Assembly (NCBI GenBank): GCA_029582155.1
Contig: CM055908.1
Coordinates: forward strand, 22,057,103-22,121,102
Reading direction: 5' to 3'
DNA: 64,000 nt
From: Panopea generosa
Taxonomy: Eukaryota > Mollusca > Bivalvia > Adapedonta > Hiatellidae
Shown: positions 1 through 13,200 of the stretch, in pieces
Layout of the letters: each line of letters starts with the position of its first letter
How positions within the stretch are numbered: position 1 is the first letter of the stretch
Translations under genes and position numbers: made by a program
Notes under the pieces: generated by a model
The model's database searches: none
The model's input: the letters and a program-made list of their open reading frames with translations, nothing else
Told to the model about the DNA's origin: nothing

Positions 1-171
1 GCAGTTATTTAATGAGAAGAGCACGACATACAATAACATACATATAGCAAAATTTCAGTTTTTAATGATCACAAATTGGTTTCAATGCCTCCCCCCTTGG
101 TGTGTCTTCATTATAAACATTTGCAACCATATAACTTCATATACGGTCACAAATATCAAAATGACAGTATA
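1..171. other. Intron sequence without recognisable feature
   Basis: AT-rich sequence left of the pogo-like element. The small + strand ORF starting at 76 crosses into the element and has no coding character. I see nothing else here. Confidence 0.5.
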
Positions 172-1055
172 CACTCGGGTCCCGTTATAACGCGGTTCTT
201 GGGGTCCACAAAACGAAACTGCATTATAAGCGGACCGCATTATAGCGATAATTACCTCGAAAAAAATCGATGTCGGTTATTCACACCTATCGTGCTGTCC
301 GACTCTAAGTGAATGGTATTGTTTGCATTGTAATATGATACAACGCGTATTTGGTTACAACAGATACACTTAGATAAGTATAAAATTAATACAAATAAAG
401 CAAAGAAAGAAAAACATTTTCGTGTTTTGATTATACAAAAAGTAGCAGCCATTTCCGTTTAACCTGGAAGGAGAAAAAACGGTGTCTATATAAAAAATCG
501 CGCTTCAATTTGAACTCAACGCTGTTAGAATAAAAATATTAAAAAAAATATAAATCTGAAGTATTAACAACAATAAAATAATAAAAATAAGTTTGTGTTT
601 ACGATCCGGTAAGATACCCGCGACATATTAATACCTGTCAACCGCTTTGTTGCTTGATCACATGATCACATGATCACTCGATAATAACAAAGTTTTGCAT
701 ATGGCTTCCGTGTTTGGCGTGTGTCAGTATTTATTGAAGCACTTGGGATCATTACAAACTGTTAATTGTCAATGCTGGCATGAATCAATCCCTTAAAATA
801 TCCTTTAAACCACCATGAGGTAATAGTTATAATAGTTTGTTATAATCAAGGCTAATTGGTAAGTAGAAGATGAGCGATTATCAAATCAAAACATGGCGAC
901 GATCTATTGTTTGGTTGTCATTTGATCATTTGCGCAGAGTTTCAAGTTTTATATCAAGACTTTCCCACCCTCGCCGAAAAAACGGGAGCTAAGCAAAAAC
1001 CGCGTTATAATGGAATTCGCGTTATATTGGACCGCGTTATAACGGGACCGCAGTG
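172..1055. mobile_element. Non-autonomous pogo/Tigger-like DNA element with TA target duplication
   Basis: Inverted termini CACTCGGGTCCCGTTATAACG (left; the right end reads as CACTGCGGTCCCGTTATAACG on the other strand) flanked by TA at 170-171 and 1056-1057. Subterminal copies of the CGTTATA / GCATTATA motif occur at both ends. The GTTATAACGCGG core and TA duplication resemble the pogo/Tigger group. The interior has no transposase ORF, so it would be a deletion derivative or MITE. Inferred from ends only. Confidence 0.65.
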
Positions 1056-1101
1056 TACTTAACCCCAAATTATTTGAAGAAATTAAAACACTGATACTAA
1101 C

Positions 1102-1284
1102 CTGCAGACTTTAGTAACCAAGGACTTGTCAGAAACACACTTTGTTAAAGACAGACCCAGCTCTGACATAAGTTTCATTGTCTCGTATGGATTGCATTTT
1201 GGTTTCTCTGGTTTCTCTGGCTCTTCTGGCTCCTCTGATTCCTCAGATTCTTCAGGCACTTCAGGTTCCTGACACATTTGTAAG
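1102..1284 (-). CDS. Exon 25: Cys module with long acidic-proline linker
   Basis: 183 bp, phase 2-2, acceptor TTCACAG and donor GCAG|GTTAGT. It encodes LQMCQEPEVPEESEESEEPE continuing as alternating E-P and E-K-P repeats, then KCNPYETMKLMSELGLSLTKC and VTKVCR. The acidic run between MC and KC repeats the layout of exons 11 and 16 and is the longest of the three. The open phase at the donor shows that the gene continues beyond the left edge; no stop is in the window. The adjoining intron holds a pogo-like element. Confidence 0.78.
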
Positions 1285-4200
1285 CTGTGAAGAGAACACA
1301 TAATGGTATCACATCATATTACGTGTTATGTGGTCCAGTAGTAAAGCTACCCACAAACCAGTTATTCGTAGTGTCCTTCTGCAGGACAATTGATCCACCT
1401 AACATGCTTTGTTCAGGTTCTATTCAGGAAGATTTTGAGCGTGATGTTTAGTGTGCAAGAACATGTTTCGACATTGATGTCAAACAAATAAGTTGAAAAG
1501 TAAAACGTCTTGTTATAACATGACATTGTATTCAAGTAAATATGAACATTCCTTGTGTGAATTGTGTTACACTTGTTCAAATTATAGCAGATTACATTAT
1601 GTCATATCAGGTTGAAATATACGCATCTCTGGCAACAGTAACCTTTATACTCTTCCACTGGTAGGTTTGCAGCTGGTAAAATATAATGATGTTCCTAGTT
1701 TAACCCTTTTCTCAATAATCATTTTCTCGAACTCTATCAAATTGAAAGCATTTATTCACAATGTATCAGCAATGGGTGAATTATGTTTATATTAACTGAC
1801 AGAGTGGAAAACACTGCAGGAAGTGTTCAGTTTGCTCATTACGAGCAATCTGAACTCTTCCCGCACTGTTTTCAAAGGCCTTCTGTGATTGGTGTGGGAA
1901 AACGCGTATCTATGGAGTAAAGGGTTAAAAAGAACAGTGCGCTCGTGTCAACAGTGTTGGAACTCCATCAGAGACAAAAATAGTGTCAACTATTCTTAAT
2001 GCCTTTAAAAATGTAGGTGTGGGTATTGTATCAAATCTAGATATGAAATGAACGATAAACCAAGTCAAACCTTCTTAATCTTGTTTTTCAAATTTATTCC
2101 AACAAGTTTATCACTTTAGGTATACAAACTTATAAAAAAGTGTTTTAAAAGTCTTTAAGTATATGTATACTAGAAGGTAAACTCCATTTTAATGACTTGT
2201 TTATAAAGTGCACAAGATATTTTGCGATAACTTATTTATGACTGAAGACAATGAGAGGAAGGGAAGGAGGAAGCCAGAGTGTGATGTTGATCAATGCAGT
2301 TGTCGATACTAACAAGTGTACAACCAGCTATCGCACCTTCAAGGACACCACACATAGCCGTGGCCAAGGATTGAACCACGACCTCCGATCCTGTGTTAAA
2401 TGATCTGCCACTAGACCATACACTCCACATCCACATTCTAAGACTGGTTTACAAGTGTATTTAATACATATGGTCAAATGTTAAAATACATAAGCGGTAA
2501 ATGGCAGGTTCACGGAATTAATTTTGAAAAAGAATAAAAGAAATTTATAATACACAGTTATGCTTCTTAAGCAATATTATCATAAAATATTTGCGACAGA
2601 AACTCAGGAGACACTTTTAAGCAATGTGTTACAGTTATGATTGGTACCTACCTTGACTTTCCGTCGATAGGTCTGAAATATTAAATGATAACTTTATATT
2701 ACATGCTACATATGTGTATATATTATATCCAAAAAACAGAAAACATACATTAATATATGGACCTACTCTGCTACACATGTATATACATATTATATCCAAG
2801 AAACAGAATATATACATTAATATTATATAACATATAATAAATAAAAAATAAAACCTAGTTTATTACAGCTGTTTAAACTAACTCTATGGAACATTTTCAA
2901 GAAAACTAAGCAATTCAACATGGTAATACTTTCTTTATACAATGAGAGTCAAGTTGTTATTGTATGATGTTTACCATTGCTTTTAAAACTTTTTCCGTTA
3001 TATCGCCACAGTGTCTATACGAAACAGTATTTCAAGTGCTGCCACACTGGACTATCATGCCGTAGACACATGGTATGATACCCCACCCAGTCACATTATA
3101 CTGGCACAGGGCGGACCAGTCCCAGATATATTCTTTAAATTCTGAGTGCCAAGCGAGGCAGCTTCTTGTGCCAATTTTTAAGTCTATGGTATGACTCAGC
3201 CAGGGATAAAACTCACAACCTTCCTCATACAAGGCATGCACTGTACTGCCAGGCCACACTGTAGAGATAAGTGGACAGCTGTTGCTTGTTAAAGTTGATC
3301 AGTAATGGCACACTCCTTATACAAGAACACTTCTCATTTTTTTTGAAAATACCCTACAAAGCATTGTAACTCTGGGTTTTCACACATTCCTCTATGGCAG
3401 TGCTTCTGATTACAGGCCCTCTATCTGTAAACTAGTTTTTGAAAGCATAAGTCTTTTTGTTCTCGGCTGAATCAGTTTAAATTTTATAGCAAATGGTAGA
3501 AGTAATTATCAACTTATCTACAAAACACTTTTGCAGAGCATACAAACGTTAGCTGTTATCCACAAGATTGCCTTGTAGAATAAGTATATGTATGTACAAC
3601 ACATATATGTAGGTAAAACATCTCATTTAATTAGCATTTATAAACTAATTCTGTCAAGCATATTTAGTGAATTTATGTCTCCTGCTTTTTCCAAAAACTT
3701 GAATTCAGGCAATGAACAGGAACACCCAAATTAAAGGAGAATAACGACAATAACGACAAATGTCACAGCCCCTTAAATCTAACTAAGCCTGTGTTTTGTC
3801 ATTATAAACATTGTATCAAAATTTCAAATGATTTGATTAAGGCATTTTTAAGTTATTACACAGAAACCCCCCAAAATATGGGTTTTCACTAATTAAAGGA
3901 GCTTAACTGTAGAGCAACAAATGCCACAACCTCTTAAAGCAAACTAAGCCAGTGTTTTTTCATTATAAATACTGTAATAAAATTTTAAAAGATTTGATTC
4001 CCGCATTCTTAAGTTATTGCACAGAAACCAAAGTGTGACAGACTCACTGTTGGAAAGACAATGAGACAGATGGACAGACTTTAATGAGTGACAATGTTCT
4101 TACTTAGATACAAAACTGGCTTACCCTGGGTCTAACGTCTTGAAGAAAGAATCAGCCTCTGTAAAGAATTCTTCACCTGTCTGATCCTCTTCACAATCAC

Positions 4201-7200
4201 TAATATAATGCTTGCATAGAGCGGTCCTGTTGGCATAACTGGAAGTAAACAATTAAGTATGGTCAGAAACCTGTATAGATAGTCACCTTTATTAGGCCAT
4301 AATAAATTAATTGTTAGATTATCGTCCCCGACCTCCCCCTAATTTTCATGCAGCCCCTACCTTTTTTATTTTCATAAAAATAAAAAATAAATATTTTTTT
4401 TTTTTATTAAACAAGAGGGCCAAGATGGCCCTATATTGCTCATCTGACTGACCTTGAGTCACCCAACTTAAGTAGATTATATAATACATGTACACTCAAA
4501 ATTCCAGAAAAACAAGATGGGTGAGTAGTTAGAATTTTGATTTGTTTTGAAGATGTAACAGATGTGTAGAAGAGTTCAAACTTGGTAGAGGTTCACCCAT
4601 GGTAAATGTCTGTGAAATTACATTGAAATCAGGTCAGTAGATTCTGACAAGAAGGCTTTTGAAGTTTTTGCTATAGTAAACTAGCACCTCACTGTGGCGG
4701 TCATGTTTTTAAACAAATCACAAGGGCTTGAACAAACTTGGTAAAGGGTCACCAAAGGAACATTTCTGCGAAATTGTTTTAAAATCGATCCAGTGGTTTC
4801 TGACAAGAAGATTTTTTAAGTTTTTACTAAAGCTCATATAGTAAACTAGCACCTCACTGTGGCAGTCATGTTTTTTGATGAATCACTATGGTTTGAACAA
4901 ACTTGGTGAAGGGTCCTCCAAGAAACATTTATGTGAAATTATTTTAAAATCAAGCCAGTAGTTTCTGACAAGAAGATTTTTTAAGTTTTTACTAATTAAA
5001 CTTGTCCAGCCCCCTGGCTGCCATGTTCTTTGACAAATCAAGATGACTTGAACAAACTTAGTAGAGGGTTACCCAAGGAACATTTCTGTGAAGTTATATC
5101 AAAATGGCCCAGTGGTTTCTGATAAGAAGATTTTTAAGTTTTTACTATATAACCCTGCCCCCTGGTGGCCATGTTTTTTGACGAATCAAAGTAGCTTGAA
5201 CAAACTTGGTAGAGGGGTCACCCAAGAAATATTTCTGTAAAATTATTTTAAAATCGAGCCCGTAGTTTCTGACAAGAAGATTTTTTAAGTTTTTACTAAT
5301 TAAACTTGCCCCGCCCCCTGGCAGTCAAGTTTTTTTGATGAATCTTGTTAGAGGGTCACCCAAGGAACATTTCTGTGAAGTAATATCAAAATTGGCTCAG
5401 TGGTTTCAGAGAAGTTGTAAGAAGCTAAATGTTAACGACGGACAACAGACGACGGACGACGGACAACGGATGACAGAAAATGGACACCAGGCAATAACAA
5501 AAGCTCCCCTGTGAGCATTTGGCTCTGGTGAGCTAAAAACCATCAAAAAATTTAAAAATGGAAAAAAAAAATGAAAAATAAAATCCTCCCACCCTCCCTT
5601 TTTTTAAGAAAAAAAATTGATGATAATCTATCAATTAATTTATAATGGCCTAAGGTGCCTTAAGCAGCCACTTGTCTAAAACAGCCACATTCATTATTTC
5701 CCATTTCTATGCTTTCAGAGCAATTTAACCGGTATCAAGCAACAACTTGTCTATACAGGTCACTTTACTCCGTCCCTTGACTAGCTGCTTAAGACAGGTT
5801 TAACTGTACTTCCTGTAATCTTTGGCAAATTCAAAGGAAGTACCTTTCACAAACAACTGTATATTATTTAGGAGATTACAGTGGTCAGAAACTAAATCAA
5901 AACAAGAAATGTCACTGGTAACCCCCCAAATGGTCTTTGAAAATAACAATATATGTTATAACAGGCAGCAATGTATCCATGAATATCATGAGTAATGGAC
6001 TGACATTTCAGACTAGACATGCAATTTCATGTTTTTAGCTCACTTGGACAAAGTCCAAGGAGAGCTATTGCCATGACCTTGGCATCTTCATCAGCGTTGG
6101 CAGCGTCTGTAGACACCCAGGTTAAACTTTTGCATTTAAGTTAAAAATATTTATGCAATGTGAATGAAACTTTGCATGTGTGTTCACCATAACCAATGGA
6201 ACACACAGAGACAAAAACCATAAATCTGGATTGCATTTTGGCACAGTTATGGCCCTTTATGGACTTAATTATTCAGGTTAAAGTTTTTTATCAGGTAATA
6301 TATCTATAAAACCACTCATTGGATATGAATGAAACTTTGCATGTGTGTTCAACATCATCAATATAACACATACAGACAAGAACCATAAATCTGGATTGCA
6401 TTTTTACATTGAAGCATAACCTTGACCTTTGTTTAACATTAACCTTGACATCACATCTGATGTAACAGTCTGGGTATTTCTACAAGTAAATGCAGGTGAC
6501 ACATTATCTTGATATGCTGATCACTTTAGTCAAGCAATTTTAAAATACCTCCATGTACAAACTGAAAGTGTGACCTTGAGATAAGGTTCTGGCTCTTAAT
6601 GTGACACGTCGTCATGTCATGTTGATCAATTGATAGATTGAGCCAAGTGTTTTTGAAATCCATCCATGTATGATAAAGTTACAGGATGGACTTGAAACTT
6701 CAGACTCAAAGTGTTGTCATAGAAACTCAAAGTGTGACCTTGACCTTTGAGGTACCGGCGTGGGTCTTACTTGCTACATGTCGTCATGCTATGTTGATCA
6801 TTTGTAGCAAGCATTTATAAAATCCATCTATGCATGACAAAGTTACAGGCAGGACACGAAATACCGGACGGACGGATGCTGCAATTACTATATGCCATCC
6901 CCAAAATTTGTTAGGGGCATAAAAATAGTGAAGCAACAATGTACACAAGCAAAATGTTTATTTTATCAAGTCTTAAATAGTTAAAGCAACAATGGTAGGG
7001 GTCTAAAGATACAAAATTTGCGAGATTTTATTGTTAAGTGTTATTTTAATGTTTTCAATTTTTAGCCCTTTTTCAATAAATGCACAAAATGATCACATTT
7101 GAAAGTGCTAACGTTCCAAGATTACTGATGTAGGTATGTGTAAATTTCATTTAAAGCTTGTGAAGATCAAGACAGACTACGACAATGAAATATGTTTCAA

Positions 7201-10200
7201 CCAGACTGAACATATCTATGGTAGAAACTGTCTTCAAATAATTAAACTTTCTTACCTGTGCTGACAGAGCGCGACCTTATCAGAAACACTGTACAGGGGT
7301 GCAACAAAATACTCAGCACCGATAGACATGATGCACTGACCATATCTTGCAGTTTGACAAAGAGCATCATTGGCTGTAAAAAAAAAAGTACCAAATTATG
7401 TATTTCCCTTTGAATAAATGCACCCCACCGCCCTGTCACACACACCACCAATTTGGATAAAATTAGATCTTTTTTTAAAAATTAATAACCTTGGCAGCGT
7501 TTGTCAGTATGGAACTTTAAAGAGGTTTATAATTATGTCATGTGTTGTTTACAAAACAAGGCATTTCCCAAATATATTTTCAATCAAGTCAGGCTGTAGG
7601 TAGCATTTGCTACTTGTCTGGTCTTTATCAGAATATTAAATGAGGTAAATCATAGAAACCAATATTTCAGTGCCACAATATTAAACTATTGTAAGCAATA
7701 TTGACAGCTTTAACCCTTTACTTCATATAGACGCCTTTGGACACCTCTAATAAAAACGCCTTTGGACACCTCTAATAAAGAAGGCTTTTGAACTATTGGG
7801 TGAATTATGTTTATATTAACTGACAGAGTGGAAAAAAGTGCAGGAAGTGTTCAGATTGCTTGTTACGAGCAATCTGAACTCTTCCTGCACTGTTTTCAAA
7901 GACCTTCCATGATTGGTGCTGGAAAACGTGTATCTATGGAGTAAAGGGTTAAAACAAGTGTGTAAAGGTATTTGGTAAATGATTTTATCAATAATAATAA
8001 TAACGATTCTACTGACAAAATTATTCATATTCATAATGTGGCTTTGTAAGGTATGTAAAAATGGTTGGCAACATCAACCAAGTCAGTATGGTAACTATAT
8101 AGGAGTGTATATAGAACTGTCAAGGACTCACAAGGAATAACTATAATAACAGCTGGCAGCGACGTCTAGTGGAAGAGCGTCCGCCTCGCATGTGGAAGTT
8201 TGTGGGTTTGATCCCCGGGTAGGTCATACCAAATACTTGAAAAATGGTACTAGAAGCTTCCTCGCTTGGGGTTCAGCATTTAGACAATATTTATAGGTCT
8301 GGTTGGCCTATCGTCAGTAAAATGTGACTGGGTGGGGTATCATGTAACCATGTGTCTGCGGCATGATAGTCCAGTGTGGCAGCGCTTAGAAAAGCCTCAA
8401 GTAGACACAATTGTGATTTGACTAAAAGTGACACTGAACACTGTGCAACAATAACAGTTAACAGCAATAAACTGGAAAACATTACCATCCGAGAACGCAG
8501 CACCATCACTAACTGAAAAATAAAATAACAAAGTTCAAAAATATAATTAAACAGAATGACCATGTGCATCATACAGGAGGAATAGTAAAGCTCGACACAA
8601 ACATTACATGTATATGTAAAATACACATTGATGGATTCTTAACAGGCTTTTGATGTCAGGTTGATTTTACAGTGGATTTATTGTAGTCAGTGGCCAGCAA
8701 GCCACCAGGTTCTAGAGGATCTGGGTTTTTTAGGATGCATTTCCTGCATTCTAGAGATATTTTAAGGAAATATAACCAAGAAAATTTGCAAGCGTGGACA
8801 TTGTAGTTCTGATGGTGTTTATTACAAAATTACAATTTGTTGTCATGGTGATTTTGATTAAAGTAAAATTGTGTTATTAAAATGTAGCAACAAAATGCTC
8901 ATTTTTTCCAATGGGAACAAAAAAATTAGAAAAACTTTAGAGGACAACAAAAGGAATTTGTGTTATTTTGATTCCATTTTGTCAAGGACTTAAATATAGA
9001 AGGATAGGAAGCTTGCATCTCTCTGCTAATTTGATAAACATAGCATGCGAAAAATTAATAATTTAACAAATTAATTATTAAAGATAGTTTGTGGCGTTCT
9101 TATCAAATTTTTTGACATCTGGCGTAAATTATCAACAATCTGAAAACATATACTAGGAAGTATCAGCTTTTGTTTTAGCTTTGTTTTTTAATATATTCCA
9201 TTACAGAATCTTGTTAACAGCGTTCCCTAACAGTACGTATTTTCAGACAATTTTCATCGAATAATCCTTATAAAATGGCAAAAATTAATTGAAAACTGTT
9301 TTAATAACATTAATGTGTGATAAGATTATAACATTTATACAGACAAACTGCAATTTAAGTTACCTTAATTACATCTAATCATTATACCAGACTTGATTAA
9401 ATGCATGTTTAAAAAGAACAAATTTTGAACATTCACGCTTGATTGTGCAAAAATGGTCCAGTACATGTTCTTGAAATTTGCATATGTTAAACTTTTTCAT
9501 TTTACTACAATATGATCGAATAAAAAGAGGGGGTGTTCATGCTATTTTGTTCATAAATAACAATTCAAAATAAAAAAATGAAACTTTAAAAACACATGAT
9601 GTTGGCCAGCTATTTTGGACGATGTCGTATTTTACATTAGTATATTATGGCAGTTTCTTGACATCGTCCGAAATCACAAACAAACATTGTGTGTTTCATT
9701 TTAATTTAAATTCAAATTAATGAAAAGAAAAGCATGAACACCTCCTCTTTTTATTTGGTCATATTTTAGATAAATTAATCAAGATAAACATATCTCAAAT
9801 TCAAGAACTTGTACCAGAGCTTTTGTTGCGCAATCAGCCCTGAATGTTCAAAATTTGTTCCTTTTAAACCCACATTTTTATCAACCCCAGCATAATGATT
9901 AGATGTAAAGGTAACACAAATTATTTTTTATCTGCATGAAAGTTATAATCTTATAGCAGGAAATAAAATAAGTAATATAACAATGTTATTAAAAACAAAT
10001 TTGAATATTGATTATTCTACATGGGATAAAACAGCAAAAAAACAAACAAAAAACAGCTTAAATGAAAGCTGAGACTTCATAGATCCATTGTAGATTTGTG
10101 ATAAATAACGCGAGATGTCAACAAATCTGACAGGAAAGCCACAAACTACCTTAAATTTTACAGGCAACATTTAAATAAAAAGGTGTAAGTTATCTTTGAT

Positions 10201-13200
10201 GTTTCATAATGTTTTAAATGTCCAAAATGATCTTGAATTTAAATATTGCAGTTTGAAATTTCAAGTACTTTCGTTGATTTTTTAGTTGTAGTATACAAAT
10301 TTTGTAATCATAAGTACTTAAACACACTTTGCTGGGAATGGTCTCATTGTGTAGAGAATTTCATTGTGCAAAGGAAGAATTTTGATTTGTATTTCCGAGA
10401 TGCATGGAAGTTATAGGATTTTGAAAACGAGATTTCGCGTGAATACACAAGAGTTCATAACATCTCTATCAGTTGCTTTTTCTATGCAAGTCCTTGATTT
10501 TGTTCAGTGGTTTTGAAAAAGAACATTTCAGCCAATCAAAAATGACCATAGTGACCATACTAATTGACTACATGTAAAATATTACAGCTCTGGAAATTTT
10601 TCTTCTTTTAATGACACATGACAGGTTATATAACTTTTATTGGGAGGAAGACCTCAGGCTGGGTTTCAGTAGAACCACCATTCTTTCACAAGTAAATGAA
10701 ATGGATGTAACATAAGTTTGAATATATGTAAACATCAATGCAGATGGATAAGAATATAAGTAATAAATGACTCACCTTTACTGCAAGATTTATTAAACCT
10801 GTTGATCATTTCAAAATGTTGGCTCATCAACTTTCTATAAACAGGTGCTTTTCCACTTTCATGAATTTCTAGGCACTTCACAAATTCGTCTAAATCATCA
10901 CAGAACACCAGACTGCCTTTGCCAACCTGATAATATCGTCATAGTTGTATATTACAAAATAAAAACAAAAGGGCCATGGAGGCCCTAATTTGCTTATCTT
11001 TACATTAATCTGCGTAGAACCACCACCATCAGTTAATAATTCTCACTAGTCTTTATCATCTGAGACGATTGCTTTTCTAAAAGACAAAACGTTGCTTTTT
11101 CTAAAAGACAAAACAAACATTGCTTTTCAAAAAGACAAAACTTTTTGACAAGTTGTGAAGAAGAGACGTGTGAATCTGGCAGTAAGATCTGATTGGCTGA
11201 AACAAACACACCTCTTCAACAGTTATTTTTTAATAAAATTAAAAAATTTTTTATTCTGCTGGAAGTCATTGCTGATAAATACACATATATATAAACGATA
11301 ATCTTTTGAAATAATATGGAAATGTCCAAGGTAGTTTGATTGTTTGATCAACAAATCATAAACTTTATCAGGATGCATTTACATTTTTGTTCACAACTGA
11401 ACCTTTCATTGGGGGGGTGGGGGTGGGGAGTGCTGAGGAGTGGTGTTGAGGCAGCACAGTACACCTGTTGGACAGGAGGAACTGTTAACAATGAATATTA
11501 TCAAATATTTAATTGGGCATTGATGCATCAAACAGAGTTTTGACAGCTCAACCTAGTTTCTGGGTTTGACCCCTAGCTAGCACTAATGGCCTCTCAAAAA
11601 ACAACACTAATGCAATAGCATGGAATTCCCTGGCTATCCCATAATTCATAATGCTTTAGTGACCAAACTGTCACATGTTTCACCTTCAGCTGAAGCAACC
11701 GATAATCAATAATTGACAATCGGCATGCTGGTATGTAACTTAATGTTTCTTAGTTACCATTTCTACCGTCCAATCCCTATCACAATATTACTGACACTTG
11801 GGTTCCATCCCTCACAAAAGCCATGTGTAATGTCATTGAGCAAGGCCCCTTATCCTCACTGGTTCTAACCAGGAATCAGTGTAGTGGATAGAGTGTTGGC
11901 CACTCATGCCAGATGTTACAAGTTCAATCCCCAGGTGGACATGATGTCTTTAAAAAAACAACAACTTTGAACTGATAATCCTCACTGGAAGCACTGTGAG
12001 CAGCTCTGAACTTTCTGCACAATCAAATTAAAATAAATTAGTATAAACTAAACTAACCAGGAAGACATCAAATCAAGAGTGATTTGTCCAAGTCGTAAGA
12101 ATTTGTTTTACAATCGATGTATAGAAAATAAGTTTAATTTCAACTCACATTATCAATAAAGTTAAAGAGGCAAACACTCCAGTCGCTATCACCACCACCA
12201 TTTATGGATATATTAAAACCACATTGTGTAAAAGCATTAACTCCGTTCTCGAAACTCCATTTTGGTACAATGGCCAGGGGTGTTTCACACATTCCTATCA
12301 GATCAGTCATATTATCCTTCTTGTCAAGTATATCATCTTCACTACAATAGACAATTTTAATATTCTATTACTATATTTGCCAATTAATACATCACAATAG
12401 TATCAAATATCTCATCTTCACTACAATAGACAATTTAATATTCTGTTACTATATTTGCCAATTAATACATCACAATAGTATCAAATATCTCATCTTAGCT
12501 ACAATAGACATTTTAATACTCTGTTACTATATTTGCCAATTAATACATCACAATAGTATCAAATATCTCATCTTCACTACAATAGACATTTTAATATTTT
12601 GTTACTATATGAGGGGGGATCAGAAAGTTCGTAGATTTTTGCCATAACTTATTTATATCAGTTGTACAATGCAAAATATTATTATTGTATTTAAAAGAAA
12701 TGTATATGGGACATATTTTGAAAATTTTAGCATGATACGTCAACTATTAAGAAAATAAGGCACTATTCAAAGCATAGCAGTTATATAAGTCGGGGCAAAA
12801 TGATGACGTTGTATTCAACAAAAACCAACGTCAACAATTTAAATAGGTGCTTTTGTATTACATTTACTGAGTCACTCTTTCTCAAAATACTCTCCTTCGT
12901 GGTCTATACATTTTTGATACCATTTACACCATTGAGTGAACATGTAAATGAAATCTGAAGATAGTATACTGAACACAACATTCTGTAAAACATGCTTTAA
13001 TTCCAATATGTCTTCAAATCGACTCCCCGTTTGCTCCTTTTTAATGACTGATTACCGGCATTCTAAAAAACATTAATTTTGTAAAATTCAAACACTAGAG
13101 ACCTTGAAACATTAGATTCACCGTACATATTTTGTTTTTCTGTTTTAGCAGGTGTATTATCTAACATGGAGCAGAACTTTACGGAACTGCTGTATTCCGC

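Noticed and set aside
7242-7451. 69-codon minus ORF starting MVVCVTGRW
   Set aside because: Wrong frame of exon 22; it reads through the acceptor and a poly-T tract, while another frame joins both neighbouring exons.
8291-8626. 111-codon minus ORF
   Set aside because: It is intron plus SINE read through microexon 21 in another frame.
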